A DNA stretch of 64,000 nt from UBA12018 sp051656605 (GTDB lineage Bacteria > Bacteroidota > Bacteroidia > Bacteroidales > CAMTPD01): assembly GCA_051656605.1 (NCBI GenBank), contig JBOGCF010000013.1:112686-176685 (forward strand), written 5' to 3'. This document shows positions 58,736 through 64,000 of this stretch, piece by piece; position 1 is the stretch's first letter; every line of letters begins with the position of its first letter. The position numbers and the translations under genes were made by a program. Under the pieces are notes generated by a model. The model was not told the DNA's origin, searched no databases, and saw only the letters and a program-made list of their open reading frames with translations.

Positions 58736-60400
58736 CTACACGGGAACGATGTCTTGCTCTTTGAGTAAGGCTAGCCCCACATCTTTGAGTTTGAACTTCT
58801 GAATCTTTCCGCTTCCGGTCATCGGAAAAGCATCTACAAAGAATACGTATTTCGGAATCTTGTGACGGGCTATTTTACCTCGGCAAAAGTCTTTTACGTC
58901 GCTTTCGGTCACGTCGGCACCGGGATGCAAAATAACAAATGCGCCCACTTCCTCTCCGTATCGGTCGGAAGGAATGCCTGCAACTTGCACATCCTTTACC
59001 CCTTCGAGGTGGTACAAAAACTCTTCGATCTCGCGCGGATAAATGTTTTCGCCCCCACGAATGATCATGTCTTTGATACGTCCGGTGATGCGGTAGTTAC
59101 CGTCTTCGCCCAAAACGCCCAAGTCGCCGCTGTGCAACCATCCGTCGGCATCGATGGCTTCGGCTGTTGCTTGCGGATTTTTATAGTAACCTTTCATGAC
59201 CAAATAACCGCGACAGCACATCTCGCCTTGTACTCCCGGAGGACAAAGTTCGCCGGTTTCGGGATCGATCACCGCAACCTCGGTGAATGGAAATGGTTTA
59301 CCTACTGTCGTACAACGGGCTTCGAACGGATCGTCGAGCGTTGTGTGGGTCATGCCCGGAGAGCTTTCGGTGAGTCCGTACACACTGGTAATGTGGGTAA
59401 TGTGCATTTTGTCCGTTACCTTACGCATCAGTTCGATCGGACAAAGGGCTCCGGCCATAATTCCGGTTCGCAGGGAAGTAAGATCGAATAGATCAAACAT
59501 CGGATGATTGAGTTCGGCAATAAACATGGTCGGAACTCCGTAAAGTGCCGTGCAACGTTCTTTATGAACAGAGGCCAACACCACCAACGGGTCAAACTTT
59601 TCTACCATTACTTGCGTACATCCGTGGGTAAGGCAGTTCATCGTTGCCAGTACAATTCCGAAGCAGTGAAACAGCGGAACGCAGCAACACAGCTTGTCAT
59701 CGGCCGTAAAACCCATGCCTTCGCCACAGAAATATCCGTTGTTTACGATGTTGTGGTGGGTAAGCATAACTCCTTTCGGAAAGCCTGTGGTACCGGATGT
59801 ATATTGCATGTTGACTACATCGTGACAATCAACTTTGCTTTTCTCTGCTATAAGTACTTCATCGTCTACGTTTTGTCCGAGCAACAACAATTCGGAAGTG
59901 TTGTACATTCCGCGGTGCTTCTCTTGACCGATGTAAACAACGTTTTTGAGTTTCGGAAACCGCTCGCTTTTGATATAGCCACGTTGTTGCGTGCGAAGTT
60001 CGGGCAGCAACTCGTAAGTCATATCAATGTAGCTGCCGTCAAATACTCCTTCTGTAATGCAAAGGGTATGGATGTCGGCGTCTTCAACCAAAAACTCGAG
60101 TTCGTTTTGTTTGTAATTGGTATTTACCGTTACAAGTACGGCCCCAATCTTTGCTCCCGCATAAAGAAAGGTAAGCCAGTCGGGTACATTCGTGGCCCAA
60201 ATACCCACATGGGTTCCGTTGCGCACACCGATCGACATCAAGCCCTTGGCCATATTGTCGACACGTTCGTTAAATTCTTTCCACGTAAAACGAAGGTCGC
60301 GGTCAGAGTATACCATGTATTCTTTATCGGGCGTGGTCTGTGCCCAATGTTCAAGGAATTGTCCTATCGTGCGATTTGTTAGCTCTACTGTATGTGACAT
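58736..60400 (-). CDS. AMP-binding acyl-CoA synthetase-like protein
   Basis: A 554-residue ANL-superfamily enzyme that activates a carboxylic acid to an acyl-adenylate and then likely acyl-CoA. The core motifs are MQYTSGTTGFPKGVMLTHHN (near residue 201), YGLTESSPGMTHT (near 339), LHSGDLGVLGEDG (near 416), RIKDMIIRGGENIYPREIEEFL (near 433) and the catalytic Lys in MTGSGKIQKFKLKD (near 530). The pattern fits medium- or long-chain fatty acyl-CoA synthetases; the substrate is not decided. It starts 11 bp after the XRE-cupin gene, forming a two-gene operon. Confidence 0.92.
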   Translation of the reverse strand: MSHTVELTNRTIGQFLEHWAQTTPDKEYMVYSDRDLRFTWKEFNERVDNMAKGLMSIGVRNGTHVGIWATNVPDWLTFLYAGAKIGAVLVTVNTNYKQNELEFLVEDADIHTLCITEGVFDGSYIDMTYELLPELRTQQRGYIKSERFPKLKNVVYIGQEKHRGMYNTSELLLLGQNVDDEVLIAEKSKVDCHDVVNMQYTSGTTGFPKGVMLTHHNIVNNGYFCGEGMGFTADDKLCCCVPLFHCFGIVLATMNCLTHGCTQVMVEKFDPLVVLASVHKERCTALYGVPTMFIAELNHPMFDLFDLTSLRTGIMAGALCPIELMRKVTDKMHITHITSVYGLTESSPGMTHTTLDDPFEARCTTVGKPFPFTEVAVIDPETGELCPPGVQGEMCCRGYLVMKGYYKNPQATAEAIDADGWLHSGDLGVLGEDGNYRITGRIKDMIIRGGENIYPREIEEFLYHLEGVKDVQVAGIPSDRYGEEVGAFVILHPGADVTESDVKDFCRGKIARHKIPKYVFFVDAFPMTGSGKIQKFKLKDVGLALLKEQDIVPV

Positions 60401-60411
60401 GGTATCTTTAT

Positions 60412-60990
60412 TTAAATCGGTGTATAAACAACGGCCAATATGCGTGCGGTATTTCCGGCTGCTGCGTGTACGTGGTGTGCAACAATCGAATCGTAATAAA
60501 TACTATCTCCTTCTTCCAAGATGTATTTGTGCTTGCCGTAGTTAATTTCTACTACTCCGTCTAAAACAAAGATAAATTCTTCGCCCTCGTGTGTAGACAT
60601 AACGAAGTCTGCTCCTTCGGATGCTTCTATATTAATAATGAATGGTTCCATGTGACGGCCCGACTTTTGCTTGGCCAATGAATAGTAGTCCATGTGTTTG
60701 CGCGACGCTACATCGTTGTTCGAAAACGAAATGCCATCGGTATGCTCGCCGCTTCGGCACACAATAGGACCAAAATCGTTGTTATCGTCTAAGAAGGTTC
60801 CAAGACGTACTCCTAATACTCGGGCAATTTTGATCAGTGGAGATAAAGATGGTACATGCTCATCTTTTTCAATGTGGTTTATTTGTTCCGTGCTAAGTCC
60901 GGAACGTTCTGCTAGTTCTTCTACAGAAAGATTTCTGCTTTGGCGCAATGCTTCTACCTTGGCACCAACTTTGCTTTTATTCGTTTCCAT
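60412..60990 (-). CDS. XRE-family regulator with cupin domain
   Basis: A 192-residue transcription factor: an N-terminal XRE HTH (about 10-65; LRQSRNLSVEELAERSGLST and EQINHIEKDEHVPSLSPLIKI) and a C-terminal cupin_2 barrel (about 115-190; MSTHEGEEFIFVLDGVVEINYG, LEEGDSIYYDSIVAHHVHA). Such regulators sense small metabolites. It precedes the AMP-binding enzyme, so regulation of acid activation or use is likely. An inverted repeat ATACTAT/ATAGTAT at its promoter is a candidate autoregulatory site. Confidence 0.92.
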   Translation of the reverse strand: METNKSKVGAKVEALRQSRNLSVEELAERSGLSTEQINHIEKDEHVPSLSPLIKIARVLGVRLGTFLDDNNDFGPIVCRSGEHTDGISFSNNDVASRKHMDYYSLAKQKSGRHMEPFIINIEASEGADFVMSTHEGEEFIFVLDGVVEINYGKHKYILEEGDSIYYDSIVAHHVHAAAGNTARILAVVYTPI

Positions 60991-61044
60991 GCTTTTTGCT
61001 ATTTTATAGTTGTAAAGCGGTTAGCTTTTCCATGTTTCAATTTG

Positions 61045-61069
61045 ATACTATATACGGCAAAAATAGTAT
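61045..61069 (-). promoter_or_regulatory. XRE-cupin promoter with inverted repeat
   Basis: ATACTAT (61045-61051) and ATAGTAT (61063-61069) form a 7-bp inverted repeat with an 11-bp spacer. It overlaps a minus-strand -7 element TATTTTTG (plus-strand CAAAAATA, 61058-61065). Confidence 0.55.
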
Positions 61070-61145
61070 ATAAATTCAATCATTCACGTTAAAAGCAAAT
61101 AATTCGCAACATTGAGCTATAAAAGCCGTTTCGGAAAGGATAAAA

Positions 61146-61177
61146 AAAAGGTCGGAACGTAAACGCTCCGACCTTTT
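61146..61177 (-). terminator. Terminator of rpsO
   Basis: AAAAGGTCGGA (61146-61156) pairs with TCCGACCTTTT (61167-61177), with CGT/ACG inside; T-run on the minus strand. Confidence 0.9.
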
Positions 61178-61197
61178 AAGATCTTGTTCAAAAAGAA

Positions 61198-61467
61198 TTA
61201 CTTTCTGATACCTAGTTCTTTAATGATAGCACGGTATCTTTCGATTTCGATGTGCTTAAGGTAATCTAGCAAACGACGACGTTTACCTACCAACATTTTA
61301 AGAGCTCTCTCAGTGCTATAATCTTTGTGATTTGACTTCAAGTGTTGAGTCAAATGAGAAATACGGTATGAAAACAAAGCAATCTGAGACTCTGCTGACC
61401 CAGTATCAGTGTTAGACGTTCCGTACTTTTCGAAGATTTCTTTCTTTTTAGCTGAATCTAAATACAT
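61198..61467 (-). CDS. rpsO: Ribosomal protein S15
   Basis: An 89-residue S15, a primary binder of 16S rRNA in the small subunit. The order of features is the family norm: a short helix MYLDSAKKKEIFEKYGTSNTDTGSAESQIALFSYRISHLTQHLKSNHKDYSTERALKMLVGKRRRLLDYL in pieces (DTGSAESQIALFSYRISHLT, HKDYSTERALKMLVGKRRRL), ending at LGIRK. Length is standard. It has a minus-strand TATCTTTG promoter at 61515 and its own terminator. It diverges from typA. Confidence 0.98.
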   Translation of the reverse strand: MYLDSAKKKEIFEKYGTSNTDTGSAESQIALFSYRISHLTQHLKSNHKDYSTERALKMLVGKRRRLLDYLKHIEIERYRAIIKELGIRK

Positions 61468-61514
61468 GATTTAGTACTTTAACTTATTAATAATGATATA
61501 TGAAATATTAGATG

Positions 61515-61522
61515 CAAAGATA
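61515..61522 (-). promoter_or_regulatory. -7 promoter element of rpsO
   Basis: CAAAGATA on the plus strand reads TATCTTTG on the minus strand, 47 bp before the ATG at 61467. Confidence 0.6.
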
Positions 61523-61581
61523 TTCATTACTTTTTGATTAACAATAACTTTTGCTTCTTTTTTCTTTCAATTTATTTCTTG

Positions 61582-61589
61582 TACCTTTG
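61582..61589 (+). promoter_or_regulatory. -7 promoter element of typA
   Basis: TACCTTTG, an exact TAnnTTTG match, 20 bp before the ATG at 61610. Confidence 0.65.
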
Positions 61590-61609
61590 CAGCCACAAAT
61601 TAAGTCTAG

Positions 61610-63406
61610 ATGCAAAAGATTAGAAACATTGCGATTATTGCGCACGTAGACCACGGTAAGACTACGCTCGTTGACAAAATGCTATTGGCAGGAAAGTTGT
61701 TCCGTGAAGACAAAGCTGAAATTGATCAGTTTTTGGATAGTAATGATCTTGAACGCGAAAGAGGTATTACGATTCTAGCAAAGAACGTATCGATCAACTA
61801 CAAAGATTGTAAGATTAATATTATTGACACTCCGGGACACGCCGACTTTGGTGGAGAGGTAGAGCGAGTACTGAACATGGCCGACGGCTGTTTATTGCTT
61901 GTTGATGCTTTTGAAGGGCCAATGCCTCAAACACGTTTCGTGCTTCAAAAGGCATTACAACTCGGACTTAAACCTATTGTTGTTGTAAACAAAGTTGATA
62001 AACCAAACTGTCGCCCGGACGAAGTACATGAGATGGTATTTGATCTTATGTTTAGCTTGGACGCAACAGAAGAGCAACTTGATTTCCATACAATCTATGG
62101 TTCTGCTAAACAAGGTTGGATGTCGGAAGACTGGAAACAACCAAAAGAAGATATTTTCTCTCTTCTTGATGCTATCATCGAATATATCCCAGCACCTGAG
62201 CACCTAGAGGGTACACCTCAGATGTTGATCACATCTTTAGATTATTCTAAATATGTAGGTCGTATTGCAATTGGTCGCGTACACCGTGGCGAATTGAAAG
62301 AAAACCAAGATGTGATGCTTTGCAAGCGTGACGGATCGATGGTGAAATCAAGAATCAAAGAAATTAACGTATTCGAAGGATTGGGTCGTAGAAAAGTGGA
62401 ATCTGTTCAGTCAGGTGACCTTTGCGCGCTAATCGGTATCGAAGGTTTTGAGATCGGAGACAGTATTGCTGACTTCCTAGAACCGGAACCACTAGAGCCA
62501 ATTGCGATCGACGAACCAACAATGTCGATGTTATTTACAATTAATGACTCTCCTTTTTTTGGAAAAGACGGAAAATATGTAACTTCGCGTCATATTTACG
62601 AACGCCTACAAAAAGAACTAGATAAAAACCTCGCGCTTCGCGTGGTTCCGACAGAAAGTGCAGACGCATGGCTTGTATTTGGCCGTGGTGTACTTCACCT
62701 TTCCGTTCTTATTGAAACAATGCGTCGTGAAGGATATGAGTTGCAGGTAGGACAGCCTCAAGTTATCATCAAGGAAATCGACGGTGTTAAATGTGAGCCT
62801 GTAGAACAACTTACCATCAACGTTCCTGAAGAATCATCGAGCAAGATTATTGACCTTGTTACACGTCGTCGTGGTGAAATGACCATGATGGAAGCTAAGA
62901 ATGATCGTATCCACTTGGAATTTATGATTCCATCAAGAGGTATCATCGGTCTTAACAACAGTGTCCTTACTGCTTCGGCAGGTGAAGCTATCATGGCACA
63001 CCGATTCTTGGAATATCAACCAATGAAAGCAGATATCGAACGTCGCCAAAACGGATCTATTATTTCGATGGAGCAAGGTACAGCTTTTGCTTACGCTCTT
63101 GACAAACTACAAGACCGCGGACGCTTCTTCGTATCTCCGCAAGAAGAAGTTTATGCCGGACAAATCGTAGGTGAACATTCAAAAGAGGGTGACCTTGTAG
63201 TGAATGTAACTAAATCTAAGAAGCTTACCAACATGCGTGCTTCTGGTGCCGACGACAAAGCTAAACTAGCACCTCCAATCATTTTCAGTTTGGAAGATTC
63301 ATTGGAATACATTAAAGAAGATGAGTACGTAGAAATTACGCCTAACTATCTTCGTCTTCGCAAGATCCTTCTTGATGAGAATGATCGCAAACGTGCGAAG
63401 AAATAA
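61610..63406 (+). CDS. typA: Translational GTPase TypA/BipA
   Basis: A 598-residue TypA/BipA, a ribosome-binding GTPase needed for growth under stress. The G domain has G1 AHVDHGKTTLVDKM (residues 11-24), RERGITILAKN (switch I, near 50), DTPGHADFGGEVERV (near 72) and NKVDKPNCRPDEV. Beta-barrel and EF-G-like domains follow. The C-terminal TypA-specific domain has EEVYAGQIVGEHSKEGDLVVNV near 520. Length is normal. A terminator follows at 63444. Confidence 0.97.
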   Translation: MQKIRNIAIIAHVDHGKTTLVDKMLLAGKLFREDKAEIDQFLDSNDLERERGITILAKNVSINYKDCKINIIDTPGHADFGGEVERVLNMADGCLLLVDAFEGPMPQTRFVLQKALQLGLKPIVVVNKVDKPNCRPDEVHEMVFDLMFSLDATEEQLDFHTIYGSAKQGWMSEDWKQPKEDIFSLLDAIIEYIPAPEHLEGTPQMLITSLDYSKYVGRIAIGRVHRGELKENQDVMLCKRDGSMVKSRIKEINVFEGLGRRKVESVQSGDLCALIGIEGFEIGDSIADFLEPEPLEPIAIDEPTMSMLFTINDSPFFGKDGKYVTSRHIYERLQKELDKNLALRVVPTESADAWLVFGRGVLHLSVLIETMRREGYELQVGQPQVIIKEIDGVKCEPVEQLTINVPEESSSKIIDLVTRRRGEMTMMEAKNDRIHLEFMIPSRGIIGLNNSVLTASAGEAIMAHRFLEYQPMKADIERRQNGSIISMEQGTAFAYALDKLQDRGRFFVSPQEEVYAGQIVGEHSKEGDLVVNVTKSKKLTNMRASGADDKAKLAPPIIFSLEDSLEYIKEDEYVEITPNYLRLRKILLDENDRKRAKK

Positions 63407-63864
63407 ACTAGATAATAGTTTCTTTTGCTCTATATATTAGAGGGAGGTCGTCTCGTAAGGGACGGCCTCTATTTTTTTATACACACCCACTTCTCAACAA
63501 CCACAAAGTACCGATTGCATCGCAATTAAACCCCTTGCGCCACATATGCTAAACTATTAACAATCAATAGCTATCCTTTTTTTGACAGTCAAAACAGGCA
63601 TGTCTGTTTAAGCATAAACTACTAACCTCCAGACACATAAACCTAAAACCAGCAAAAGCCTTCAAAAAGTTTTCAATAAGGAATTTTGATGTCTGCACGG
63701 CGAATACTTCGTAAGTAGTTGTTTATTAAGTGTGTGCTAGTAGTGCTGCCGCCCATTATATTGTAGAAAAAAAACGAGTTCGATATAACCCTGACATCGC
63801 GGATACGTTTGCACTGTAAACCAAACAAATCTAAACCTCTAGCTATACACGTTTGGTATAGATA
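63407..63864. other. Spacer between typA and the intron
   Basis: The typA terminator (63444-63478) is followed by about 385 bases with no strong gene. A 27-codon frame on the minus strand at 63673-63756 (MGGSTTSTHLINNYLRSIRR) could be the tail of something, but I cannot name it. Longer minus frames here start inside the intron and should not be trusted. Confidence 0.6.
63444..63478 (+). terminator. Terminator of typA
   Basis: GAGGTCGTC (63444-63452) pairs with GACGGCCTC (63461-63469), with one T/G pair, followed by seven T. Confidence 0.85.
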
Positions 63865-64000
63865 ATCGGATAGGAGGTGATGGATTAGTTCCATCACCGA
63901 CCTTCCACAGCACCGTACGTACCGTTCGGTATACGGCGCCTCCTTAATTTACATTAGCAACCTTGCGGTAATAATCTGAAAAGAAGATATAACCAGACCG
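63865..64000 (-). mobile_element. 3' end of a group II intron (truncated by the window)
   Basis: On the minus strand, a 30-base segment (63910-63939) folds like domain V: an 8-bp lower stem (GCGCCGTA with TACGGTGC, one G/T pair), a 2-base CG bulge, then TACC and GGTA around a GAAC loop. A second hairpin (63876-63898; GGTGATGG with CCATCACC) is placed like domain VI. CCTATCCGAT then matches the usual intron end, placing the 3' boundary near 63865. The rest of the intron lies beyond the window. Confidence 0.65.
63944..64000 (-). CDS. C-terminal end of a group II intron reverse transcriptase (partial)
   Basis: The last 18 codons of a frame that enters from outside the window and stops at 63944-63946: RSGYIFFSDYYRKVANVN. 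The stop lies five bases before the domain V-like fold, where many intron-encoded reverse transcriptase/maturase frames end. No RT motif is inside the window, so the assignment rests on position next to the intron RNA domains. Confidence 0.45.
   Translation of the reverse strand, partial: RSGYIFFSDYYRKVANVN

Noticed and set aside
63757..63897. N-terminal part of a 74-codon minus-strand frame
   Set aside because: Its start lies within the intron domain VI and it crosses the predicted intron-exon boundary, so the frame is not a real unit.

Overview
The window is a chromosomal segment of a member of the Bacteroidota, most likely order Bacteroidales. Evidence: many genes are preceded by the Bacteroidota sigma-ABfr type -7 element TAnnTTTG, usually without a Shine-Dalgarno sequence. 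The gene content fits too: DUF349, DUF1599 and DUF3244 proteins, a TPR/transmembrane/HTH regulator, a carboxypeptidase-regulatory-like outer-membrane barrel, a PspC/PadR pair, a three-gene sodium-pump decarboxylase, and fumarase class I. Family or genus cannot be decided from this sequence alone. Rex, the decarboxylase pump and class I fumarase fit a fermentative anaerobe.

Layout. 1-7.6 kb: a SUI1-like factor, a repeat-filled spacer, rex with an FAH-family hydrolase, ispF, carA and carB. 7.7-10.9 kb: a secreted unknown, a membrane-spanning TPR/HTH regulator and a small DUF3244 secreted protein. 11-13.5 kb (minus): pepD and a flippase-like membrane protein. 13.5-21.4 kb (plus): rsmA-mgtE, the oadG-oadA-oadB pump and a DUF349 protein. 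21.5-33 kb (minus): DUF1599-DoxX-tpiA-SPOR-folE, ndk with an M23/LysM peptidase, and S8 peptidase-xseA-xseB-ispD-recG. 33.2-34.6 kb (plus): padR-pspC. 35-37.3 kb (minus): greA-HIT and a TlpA-like lipoprotein without its cysteines. 37.5-39.7 kb: pnp. 39.9-42.8 kb (minus): fumarase and hflX. 42.9-53.2 kb: secreted and membrane proteins, with uvrA on the other strand, a tRNA-Met, an ABC permease and an outer-membrane barrel. 54-61.5 kb (minus): a small HipB-like regulator, a YfhO protein, ahcY, an acyl-CoA-synthetase-like protein with an XRE-cupin regulator, and rpsO. 61.6-63.4 kb: typA. The window ends inside the 3' end of a minus-strand group II intron.

Most of the window is ordinary housekeeping. 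The most unusual content is non-coding. Several long spacers hold degenerate tandem or inverted repeats with periods of 21, 22 or about 23 bp, roughly two DNA helical turns: 493-590, 792-906, 26995-27102 and 53619-53860. I do not recognise these arrays as a known element. Other signals worth following are a terminator-like hairpin in the greA 5' leader, a promoter-plus-terminator unit without an ORF at 34963-35085 (candidate small RNA), a HipB-like regulator with two TGCA-N6-TGCA sites and no HipA, a carboxyltransferase with an altered RDxHQS motif, and the TPR/HTH regulator next to small secreted proteins.

All functional calls come from reading motifs by eye; no database search was run.
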